The notes under the pieces: generated by a model
Seen by the model: the letters and a program-made list of their open reading frames with translations, nothing else
The model's database searches: none
What the model was told of the DNA's origin: nothing
Assembly: GCA_002291845.1 (NCBI GenBank)
Contig: DBAU01000078.1
Coordinates: forward strand, 1 to 7,616
Length of the DNA: 7,616 nt
Direction of reading: 5' to 3'
DNA from: Alphaproteobacteria bacterium UBA1002
GTDB taxonomy: Bacteria; Pseudomonadota; Alphaproteobacteria; Rickettsiales; UBA998
Translations under genes and position numbers: made by a program
In this document: positions 1 through 5,179 of the stretch, piece after piece
Position numbering within the stretch: position 1 is the first letter of the stretch
Layout: every line of letters starts with the position of its first letter

Positions 1-205
1 CTTCTGCTCTTTGCAAAAGTACAGGGCCGAGCCAAAACATCACCCAGATCATGTCAATCAGTGCGGCAAAGAGACGCAGATTCAGCGAAGCATATGGCCC
101 GCTGGGTGGTTTGGGACGAAAAAGCAGGGTGCGCCGGGGGTCAAGCGCGGCGGTCATCACCTGCTCAATTTTACCCACAAAGGGCGGGGGAGGCGGAAGG
201 CTCAT
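1..205 (-). CDS. N-terminal part of a probable RDD-family membrane protein (cut by window start)
   Basis: This leftward reading frame opens with ATG at 205-203 and runs without a stop to the window edge, giving the first 68 residues. Its start overlaps the bioD stop by 4 nt (ATGA), so it is probably translated by coupling to bioD; no good Shine-Dalgarno of its own is visible. The N-terminus has a run of five prolines at residues 4-8 and is followed by a soluble, basic stretch. A hydrophobic segment from about residue 45 looks like the first membrane helix. The segment LRLFAALID (residues 43-51), with Arg44 and Asp51 seven positions apart, resembles the first conserved Arg/Asp motif of RDD-domain proteins. 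These are small inner-membrane proteins of mostly unknown function. The family call rests on this one motif. A direct role in biotin metabolism is not shown by the sequence; the coupling to bioD is the only hint. Confidence 0.6.
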   Translation of the reverse strand, partial: MSLPPPPPFVGKIEQVMTAALDPRRTLLFRPKPPSGPYASLNLRLFAALIDMIWVMFWLGPVLLQRAE

Positions 206-897
206 AAAATCTCTGCATTGAGAAGCATCTGCGCGATATCGTGGCCCGACTGAGCGGCCCGGTCAAGCGGTTGGCGCGGTAGAGCGACGATCGGGGCGTC
301 CAATGGAGAGAAGCGTTGCAAGGCCTTGCGCGTTTCTTCCAGCGAGACATGTGAATCGGCGCTCTCGCAGATGACGGTGAGAGCCACGCGCAATCCAGCT
401 GCCTTCAGTACTTCCAGTGTACACAGCCCATGACTGATGGCGCCCAGATAGGAGCCCGTCACGCAAAGCACCGGCAGATTGAGCGCCAGCGCCAGATCCC
501 GGTTCGTCGCATCCATAGTCAGTGGGCTGAGGATGCCGCCGGCACCTTCCACCAGCAGTGGGGCTTGGCAACGTGCTCGCGCGGCGATTAGATGCTGTGT
601 GATCTCGTGGAAATGTAGCGTACGACCTTCCTGTCTGGCGGCCTGATCAGGCGCTAACGGAGCGGCAAACCGCCAGGGCGCGTGCATGGCGAGGTGCACG
701 CTGTCGCACGGTAGGTTCGCGGCGCGGAGCAACTGGCCAATATCTGAAGCCTCGGCGCGGTGCGGATCAAACCCGCTCAGCACGGGCTTGTAGGGAATGA
801 GGGAGCGGCCATGTCGTTGCATCTGGCGCAATAGCACGGTGCTGACATAGGTTTTGCCAATATCCGTTCCGGCTCCGGTAACAAACAGCCCTGGCAT
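202..897 (-). CDS. bioD: Dethiobiotin synthetase BioD
   Basis: ATP-dependent carboxylation of 7,8-diaminopelargonate (DAPA) to dethiobiotin, the step before BioB; cytoplasmic, normally a homodimer. From the ATG at 897 the protein has 231 residues, close to the 225 of E. coli BioD. It opens with the P-loop GAGTDIGKT (residues 8-16, Lys15). YKPVLSG follows, with Lys37 at the same number as the catalytic Lys37 of E. coli. The EGAGG motif lies at 117-121. The frame stays open upstream to 1002, but this start puts the P-loop at the family-typical distance from the N-terminus. ATG at 912 is an alternative, and neither has a clear Shine-Dalgarno. The gene lies apart from the bioF-bioH-bioC cluster, separated by an opposite-strand gene, so it needs its own promoter. 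I saw no strong one in 898-968. It ends with a 4-nt overlap into the RDD-type gene. Confidence 0.95.
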   Translation of the reverse strand: MPGLFVTGAGTDIGKTYVSTVLLRQMQRHGRSLIPYKPVLSGFDPHRAEASDIGQLLRAANLPCDSVHLAMHAPWRFAAPLAPDQAARQEGRTLHFHEITQHLIAARARCQAPLLVEGAGGILSPLTMDATNRDLALALNLPVLCVTGSYLGAISHGLCTLEVLKAAGLRVALTVICESADSHVSLEETRKALQRFSPLDAPIVALPRQPLDRAAQSGHDIAQMLLNAEIL

Positions 898-924
898 GAC
901 AGATGCGTGCATGCGTGCTACATT
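896..924 (+). promoter_or_regulatory. Possible sigma-70-type promoter for the gene at 969, with a tandem octamer in its spacer
   Basis: ATGACA at 896-901 matches the -35 consensus TTGACA at 5 of 6 positions, and TACATT at 919-924 matches TATAAT at 4 of 6. The spacer is exactly 17 nt. Transcription would start near 931, leaving a leader of about 38 nt that contains a purine-rich Shine-Dalgarno candidate at 947-957 (GAGGTGG at 949-955). The -35 box overlaps the bioD start codon on the other strand, so expression of the two divergent genes could interfere. This is a prediction from pattern only. Confidence 0.35.
903..918. repeat. Tandem duplication of an 8-bp unit
   Basis: ATGCGTGC occurs twice head to tail with no mismatch (903-910 and 911-918). 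It lies just upstream of the chosen bioD start and inside the predicted spacer of the rightward promoter. If the bioD start were at 912, the right part of the repeat would be coding. Two copies can arise by chance or by slippage; no further copies are present. Confidence 0.8.
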
Positions 925-968
925 ACGCAGATGAATATCAACCTGCAAGAGGTGGAGACGGTTAGGGC

Positions 969-1511
969 ATGTCGCTTTCTGTGATGATTTTAGCCGTTTC
1001 ATTAATGGCGAGTGAATCAGGCCGTGAATTACAGCAGCATTACGAGCGTCAGGCTCAGCGTGCGTGCGTTCTGGTGGCAGAGGGAAAGGGAGATGATGCG
1101 CAGCTAAAAGCGCAGGTATTCATGCCGGCGGCAGAGGCGCTCGTGGCCAACCTTAAAATGTTTTTGGGGGAAGTCACTCAGAGCTCTCGTCACATGACGG
1201 AGCAGTATGTTTCAGAAAGTCATACGCATCAGATGACAGAGCCAGACGAACCTATGCGCCCCCTTTCGCCTTCCGATCCAGCGATTTTGAGCAATGCCGC
1301 TTCTAATATTGCGGATCTGATTACCGACCGCTACCGCGATGCGTTGCGTCAGAAGGGGGCGTCTTATGCGGCGCAGGTGACGTATAAAAGCCCTGGAGAG
1401 AATGGCTTGGGTAATTTAGCGCGCATCGGTGAGGATGTGCGTCTATATTGCCAGAAGCTACAGGCGGCGGGTGTTACAGAGCTTTTCGATCCGTCATACC
1501 GCCCGCGCTAA
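969..1511 (+). CDS. Uncharacterised protein, 180 residues, between bioD and bioC
   Basis: I do not recognise this protein. It starts with ATG at 969 and ends with TAA at 1509-1511. The best Shine-Dalgarno, within AAGAGGTGGAG at 947-957, is rather far upstream. The first 14 residues are hydrophobic, but no positive charge precedes them and no clear cleavage site follows, so a signal peptide is doubtful; ATG at 984 or 1005 could be the true start. The rest is hydrophilic and probably mostly helical, with a charged, Met/His/Pro-containing linker around residues 74-102. A more conserved-looking C-terminal part follows (Asn/Ala-rich helix near 109-127, then Tyr/Arg-rich to the end). There are two Cys (33 and 160) and no catalytic motif. 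Codon use looks like real coding sequence but slightly more AT-rich than the bio genes. It opposes the surrounding bio genes and overlaps the end of bioC by 18 nt tail to tail, so it is not part of their operon. Confidence 0.65.
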   Translation: MSLSVMILAVSLMASESGRELQQHYERQAQRACVLVAEGKGDDAQLKAQVFMPAAEALVANLKMFLGEVTQSSRHMTEQYVSESHTHQMTEPDEPMRPLSPSDPAILSNAASNIADLITDRYRDALRQKGASYAAQVTYKSPGENGLGNLARIGEDVRLYCQKLQAAGVTELFDPSYRPR

Positions 1512-2243
1512 GGCCATCCATACAACAAAACTGGCCACCGTTTCGCCACTGGACTGGCGTGGATATTGTGTCAGGGCTTGCCGCAGACGTGAGGGAGGCA
1601 GCGGACGGACATTGGTTTTATGGGTTGCACCAAGGCCACGCAGATGGGTTAACACATCACGCGGCTCGTGAAAGCGTAAGTAGTGCCGTTGGGTGTCGTG
1701 CTGAAGGATGTGCCACCCATGATGGATAAGCGCGGCCTCCCACGTAGCCTGGGGAAGAAATTGCTGTAGGCGTCCCGATTCGCCAAGCGTTGTTAAACAG
1801 TGCTCCAGTTCTTCCAGCGTCCCCGGCAGCAAGGTAGAGAGTGCAAGGAATCCCCCGGGCCGTGTGACGCGACGTAGTTCCAGCAGGCAGGATTCCAAAT
1901 CGAAAGCCCATTGCAGGGCAAGAGACGAAAACACTCCATCAAAGGCGTGGCGCGCAAAAGGTAGGCAATGAACATCTGCGACAAGGGTAGGTAAGCCACT
2001 CTGGGCGGCGCGGCGGCACATGGATTCCGCCAAATCCACCTGTACCCATGCTATTTCTGTGGGAGGCAGGTAGCGCGCAAGATACCCCGTGCCGCAGCCG
2101 GCATCCAGCCAGCGGCCCTTTGCCGCAGGAAGTGCAGCGCGTGCTGCGAGTTGCTGTGTGATCTCGCGCTGCAAGCCGGCGTGATGGTCATAACTTGCTG
2201 CAGCGCGGGAGAAATCTTGTCGCAGTCGTTTGGTGTATTGCAT
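1494..2243 (-). CDS. bioC: Malonyl-[ACP] O-methyltransferase BioC
   Basis: SAM-dependent methylation of the free carboxyl of malonyl-ACP, which disguises it as a primer for fatty acid synthesis and starts pimelate assembly. The protein has 249 residues, normal for the family. The class I methyltransferase motif I DAGCGTG is at 47-53, and VDLAESM at 69-75 is the acidic SAM-ribose-binding strand. FDGVFSSLALQW at 101-112 is close to the E. coli BioC segment FDLAWSNLAVQW. The RPGG turn is at 128-131, and the BioC-specific LRGLGATH at 201-208 corresponds to LKGIGATH in E. coli. That last motif separates it from generic methyltransferases. Its ATG shares one base with the bioH stop (TGATG), so translation is probably coupled. 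Its 3' end overlaps the opposite-strand gene at 969-1511 by 18 nt, and no terminator is visible there. Confidence 0.95.
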   Translation of the reverse strand: MQYTKRLRQDFSRAAASYDHHAGLQREITQQLAARAALPAAKGRWLDAGCGTGYLARYLPPTEIAWVQVDLAESMCRRAAQSGLPTLVADVHCLPFARHAFDGVFSSLALQWAFDLESCLLELRRVTRPGGFLALSTLLPGTLEELEHCLTTLGESGRLQQFLPQATWEAALIHHGWHILQHDTQRHYLRFHEPRDVLTHLRGLGATHKTNVRPLPPSRLRQALTQYPRQSSGETVASFVVWMALARAV

Positions 2244-2938
2244 CAGGCCAGCCCCAGCTGTCGGGCGTGATCCGCAATGGCGGCGCGTACCCCAGCCAGA
2301 TCGTGCAAATGAGGTGCATGCCCGCTGTCATGCCACACCTGAAGCGTCACCTGAGGAACGTGTGCCGCAAAGGCTTCAGACTGCTTGATTGAAACAATGG
2401 CATCTTTTTCGCCATGAATAATAAGTGTTGGTGGAAGATGAGAAATCAAATAGTCATCGAACGATTGTTCATTCAGTAAATCAAGCCAGGGGTGCCAGAT
2501 TTCCGCTTGATGACTGCCTTCCCACTCCCCCAGGGCATGCAATATCTGACGGCTCTGACGGTCACCTTTTGCGATTAACCCGCTAAAGCGTGCTGCCGTA
2601 CGTGCCGGGTCATTACGATAATTTTGGTAAAATAAATCGAAGGTCAGCCGATCCATGCCATGAGGAAAAACCTCACTGGAAACAAATTGTACGGGCGGAG
2701 CAATCAGTACCAGCTGCTTGGCCTGTAGGCCACCGCGAGCAATCGCCTGCATCAACAGGCTGCCCCCCAGTGACCATCCGATGGCGCGTTGGACGCGTGG
2801 TGCAAGCGTCGCGATTAATCCCGTTGTACAGGTAAAATCCCGGCATTCCCGGTAATCAAGGTGCAATGCCTCAGGAGCAAGAATACTTAGTCCATCAGGC
2901 GGTTGTGCCCATCCATTGGCGCAAAGTATTTCAGCCAT
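2243..2938 (-). CDS. bioH: BioH-like pimeloyl-[ACP] methyl ester esterase (short alpha/beta hydrolase)
   Basis: Predicted to hydrolyse pimeloyl-ACP methyl ester, ending the fatty-acid-style elongation begun by BioC and releasing pimeloyl-ACP for BioF. The protein has 231 residues against 256 in E. coli BioH. The nucleophile elbow GWSLGG (54-59, Ser56) is identical to that of E. coli. Asp179 (GEKDAIVS) and His207 (DSGHAPH) complete the triad. Spacings are 123 and 28 residues, against 125 and 28 for Ser82/Asp207/His235 in E. coli. The N-terminus is short: NGW at 8-10 stands where E. coli has HGW, so the first strands are missing or reduced. The start is well supported by AAAGGGAG (2946-2953, minus strand) upstream of the ATG. 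It overlaps bioF by 8 nt and touches bioC, and the order F-H-C matches classical bio operons. Sequence alone could also fit a BioG-like or unrelated hydrolase; position decides for BioH function. Confidence 0.8.
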   Translation of the reverse strand: MAEILCANGWAQPPDGLSILAPEALHLDYRECRDFTCTTGLIATLAPRVQRAIGWSLGGSLLMQAIARGGLQAKQLVLIAPPVQFVSSEVFPHGMDRLTFDLFYQNYRNDPARTAARFSGLIAKGDRQSRQILHALGEWEGSHQAEIWHPWLDLLNEQSFDDYLISHLPPTLIIHGEKDAIVSIKQSEAFAAHVPQVTLQVWHDSGHAPHLHDLAGVRAAIADHARQLGLA

Positions 2939-4076
2939 GGATCTGCTCCCTTTCCGTCAGGGGCAGGATGGTTTGCAGGGTCTCAATCAGTTGTGTCAGC
3001 TGCTGCTCTGTGTGCGCCGCTGAGAAGGAAACGCGCAGGCGCGCGGTGCCCGCAGGTACGGTAGGGGGACGAATGGCGGTGACGAGCAGGCCATGCGCCT
3101 TTAGTGTCTCCATAGCCTTCAGCGCGGCGGGGGCCTCGCCGTAGAGCAAGGGCACAATCTGGCTTTGTGGTGCGGGCAGGCCTAGCGCGGCGCAGAACCG
3201 CTCGGCATGGGCCAGTGCGCGCTGGGCGCGCTGAGGTTCTTTCTGGGCAATTTCTAAAGCAGCGCTTGCGGCAGCAATACTCGCCGGCGGCAGTCCGGTG
3301 GTAAACATCAGGCTTCGTGCTGTCGTGGCAAGGTAATCGATCACCGATGCCGCTGCACAGGCGTATCCGCCATAGCTTCCGAGCGCTTTAGAGAGTGTGC
3401 CAACAAGAATATCGACCGGCGGGGTCTCATCCGGTTGGTACAACCCATGGGCATCATCGGCCAGCAGCCATGCGTCATGTGCGTCAGCCAGGCGACGTAA
3501 GTCAGACAGGGGGGCGCGGTCGCCATCCATGCTGAAAATGGTTTCCGTCACGATCAGGCACTGGCGGTATGCGGCGCGATGCTGTGTCAGTAGCCGTGAG
3601 AGGTCATGGGTGTCATTATGCTTAAAGCGCATCCATCGCGCGTCGGAAAGCTGTGCACCATCCAGTAAGCAGGCGTGGGACAGTTTATCCAATAAAATCA
3701 GATCGCCGTCGCCCATCAGGGCGCTAAGCGTGCCCAGATTGGCCAGATATCCGCTACCAAATACCAGCGCGGCAGGAAAGCCTTTCGCCTGCGCAAGGCT
3801 GGATTCTAAGCCGGCATAGAGCGGATGGTTACCGCTAACCAGCCGTGATGCGCCCGCTCCGGCACCATACCGGGCCGTTGCTTCCTGGGCGGCGACCTGT
3901 ACCTTTGGATGTTGACACAATCCTAGATAATCATTGCAACTAAAAGAGATATACGTTTTTTCCCCGCGCTGGATGTGGGCACCCTCCTGCCGCATACCGG
4001 GCAGCAGGTGCCGCCGAAGCGTACGCGCTTCAAGCTGGGCGAGGCGGGCTTCCATAGTCTGTGCAAGTGCTGGCAT
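2931..4076 (-). CDS. bioF: 8-amino-7-oxononanoate (KAPA) synthase BioF
   Basis: PLP-dependent condensation of pimeloyl-ACP (or -CoA) with L-alanine, releasing CO2 and giving KAPA. Counted from ATG 4076, the protein has 381 residues (384 in E. coli). Family landmarks in order are SCNDYLGL (46-53), LSHAC with His134 stacking on PLP, the TETIFSMDGD segment (177-186), DDAHG (207-211), and the Schiff-base lysine Lys230 in TLSKALGS. IRPPTVPAGTARLR (335-348) is nearly unchanged from E. coli. The frame is open up to a GTG at 4106. I prefer the ATG because the GTG falls inside the predicted operator and -10 region and would add 10 residues without family support. The gene is first in the leftward cluster bioF-bioH-bioC and is divergent from bioB. 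The closing TGA lies within the start of bioH. Confidence 0.96.
   Translation of the reverse strand: MPALAQTMEARLAQLEARTLRRHLLPGMRQEGAHIQRGEKTYISFSCNDYLGLCQHPKVQVAAQEATARYGAGAGASRLVSGNHPLYAGLESSLAQAKGFPAALVFGSGYLANLGTLSALMGDGDLILLDKLSHACLLDGAQLSDARWMRFKHNDTHDLSRLLTQHRAAYRQCLIVTETIFSMDGDRAPLSDLRRLADAHDAWLLADDAHGLYQPDETPPVDILVGTLSKALGSYGGYACAAASVIDYLATTARSLMFTTGLPPASIAAASAALEIAQKEPQRAQRALAHAERFCAALGLPAPQSQIVPLLYGEAPAALKAMETLKAHGLLVTAIRPPTVPAGTARLRVSFSAAHTEQQLTQLIETLQTILPLTEREQIHG
2946..2953 (-). promoter_or_regulatory. Strong Shine-Dalgarno of bioH inside the end of bioF
   Basis: The minus strand reads AAAGGGAG, 7 nt upstream of the ATG at 2938. It lies within the last codons of bioF and supports the short N-terminus of the BioH-like protein as its real start rather than an artefact of a missed upstream start. 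Confidence 0.7.
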
Positions 4077-4105
4077 TTCCGTGCCGAATACGTTAAGAAC
4101 TCGCA

Positions 4106-4115
4106 CTATCTATAC
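4106..4115. promoter_or_regulatory. BioR-like operator between bioF and bioB
   Basis: CTATCTATAC matches the alphaproteobacterial BioR consensus TTATMKATAA at 8 of 10 positions. The inner eight bases TATCTATA fit exactly, and both mismatches are the outermost bases. BioR is a GntR-family repressor that senses biotin status through biotinoyl-AMP. A loose match like this is expected by chance a few times in a window this size. The exact core is expected less than once, and here it lies in the short gap between the two divergent bio operons, over the predicted -10 boxes. Binding there would shut off both directions. No bioR gene is in the window to support it. Confidence 0.55.
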
Positions 4116-4118
4116 TAA
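4109..4118. promoter_or_regulatory. Overlapping -10 elements of the divergent bioB and bioF promoters
   Basis: On the + strand, TATACT (4111-4116) matches TATAAT at 5 of 6 positions and would start bioB transcription near 4123. On the minus strand, TATAGA (4114-4109) or TAGTAT (4118-4113) match at 4 of 6 and would give bioF a leader of about 25 nt to ATG 4076. No convincing -35 hexamer stands at the right distance on either strand. The + strand start site would leave almost no leader before the bioB ATG at 4127, or about 15 nt before the ATG at 4139. Confidence 0.4.
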
Positions 4119-4126
4119 TTCCGCGA

Positions 4127-5179
4127 ATGAGCCTAGCCATGAAACACGCTGATATCCGTCACGACTGGAGCCGCGCTGAGGCGCTTGCTCTGTTTGATCT
4201 TCCGATGCCCGAGCTGGTATATCAGGCGCAAGTCAGGCACCGGCAGTTCTTTGATCCGGCAGAAGTGCAGGTTTCTACCTTGCTCTCGATCAAGACGGGA
4301 GGCTGCGCGGAAGATTGTGGTTACTGCCCGCAGAGTGCTCATTTCGATACAGGCCTAAAGGCAAGTAAATTGATGGATGCCGATAGGGTGATTGCCGAGG
4401 CGCGTAAAGCGAAGGAGGCCGGTGCCTCGCGTTTTTGCATGGGCGCGGCGTGGCGCTCGCCGAAAGATCGCGATCTGCCTAAGCTGGAGGCGATGATTTC
4501 CGGTGTCAAAGCTCTGGGCCTTGAAACCTGTATGACGCTCGGCATGCTGGAGCAGACGCAGGCGGACCGTCTGGCGGAGGCGGGGCTGGATTATTACAAT
4601 CACAACCTCGATTCCTCCGAGGCATTTTACGACAAAATCATTACCACCCGCACCTATCAGGACCGGCTAGATACGTTGCAGGCAGTGCGCCAGTCCGGCA
4701 TGAAAGTTTGCTGCGGTGGCATTGTTGGCATGGGGGAATCGCGCACGGACCGGGCTGATCTGCTGGTAACGCTGGCCAATCTCTCACCGCAACCGGAATC
4801 AGTACCCATCAACCTGCTGGTTCAGGTGGCGGGCACGCCGCTAGCCGGTGCACAGGCGCTCGATCCGTTTGAGCTGGTGCGTACCATCGCCGTGGCGCGT
4901 ATTTTAATGCCCGGCTCCTATGTACGCCTTTCCGCCGGGCGCGAATCCATGGAAGACGGTGTGCAGGCTATGTGCTTTATGGCGGGTGCTAATTCGTTGT
5001 TTTATGGTGAGAAGTTACTCACCACTCCCAACCCCTCGGAGAATCACGACAAAGCTCTGCTGGCGCGTCTGGGGATGCGCATTGAGGCAGCGAATCCATC
5101 GCCTGCACCGTCGGCAACGCATCATCCCATGGTTCCCAATACGGCCCTCTCCGGGAGGGAGAGGGTGCCGAGCGCATGA
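4127..5179 (+). CDS. bioB: Biotin synthase BioB
   Basis: Radical SAM enzyme that inserts sulfur into dethiobiotin to make biotin. Cys60, Cys64 and Cys67 (the CxxxCxxC around CAEDCGYC) bind the SAM-cleaving [4Fe-4S] cluster. Cys104 (RFCMGAAWR), Cys135 (ETCMTLGML), Cys195 (KVCCGGIVGMGE) and Arg267 (YVRLSAGRE) match the [2Fe-2S] ligands Cys97, Cys128, Cys188 and Arg260 of E. coli, with a constant offset of 7. Cys196 is an extra neighbour where E. coli has Ser. YYNHNLD (156-162) and KLLTTPNP (296-303) are also conserved. Length is 350 residues (346 in E. coli). ATG 4127 or ATG 4139 could be the start; neither has a clear Shine-Dalgarno. The last 30 or so residues do not resemble the usual tail, and the final part is encoded by a hairpin sequence. 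The stop overlaps the bioA start (ATGA), so bioB-bioA form one unit. Confidence 0.97.
   Translation: MSLAMKHADIRHDWSRAEALALFDLPMPELVYQAQVRHRQFFDPAEVQVSTLLSIKTGGCAEDCGYCPQSAHFDTGLKASKLMDADRVIAEARKAKEAGASRFCMGAAWRSPKDRDLPKLEAMISGVKALGLETCMTLGMLEQTQADRLAEAGLDYYNHNLDSSEAFYDKIITTRTYQDRLDTLQAVRQSGMKVCCGGIVGMGESRTDRADLLVTLANLSPQPESVPINLLVQVAGTPLAGAQALDPFELVRTIAVARILMPGSYVRLSAGRESMEDGVQAMCFMAGANSLFYGEKLLTTPNPSENHDKALLARLGMRIEAANPSPAPSATHHPMVPNTALSGRERVPSA
5145..5165. repeat. Perfect 8-bp inverted repeat at the end of bioB, containing the bioA Shine-Dalgarno
   Basis: CCCTCTCC (5145-5152) and GGAGAGGG (5158-5165) are exact reverse complements around a 5-nt loop. Six of the eight pairs are G-C, so the RNA hairpin should be stable. 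The right arm is also the purine-rich Shine-Dalgarno of bioA, 10 nt before its ATG at 5176. The motif resembles the short palindromes dispersed through many proteobacterial genomes, which often read like PLPPGEGR on the other strand. That suggests a repeat unit inserted into the 3' end of bioB, but one copy in this window cannot prove it. There is no following U-tract, so it is not an intrinsic terminator. Confidence 0.65.

Noticed and set aside
898..1002. N-terminal extension of BioD up to 1002
   Set aside because: It would place 35 extra residues before the P-loop, unlike the family, and would overlap the start of the opposite-strand gene at 969.
3397..3819. 140-codon + strand reading frame inside bioF
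   Set aside because: It is antisense to intact, motif-rich bioF; Ser/Arg-rich composition without domains indicates a shadow frame.
4077..4106. GTG start of bioF at 4106
   Set aside because: It adds 10 residues not seen in the family and falls inside the predicted operator and -10 region; ATG 4076 gives the expected length. It cannot be fully excluded.
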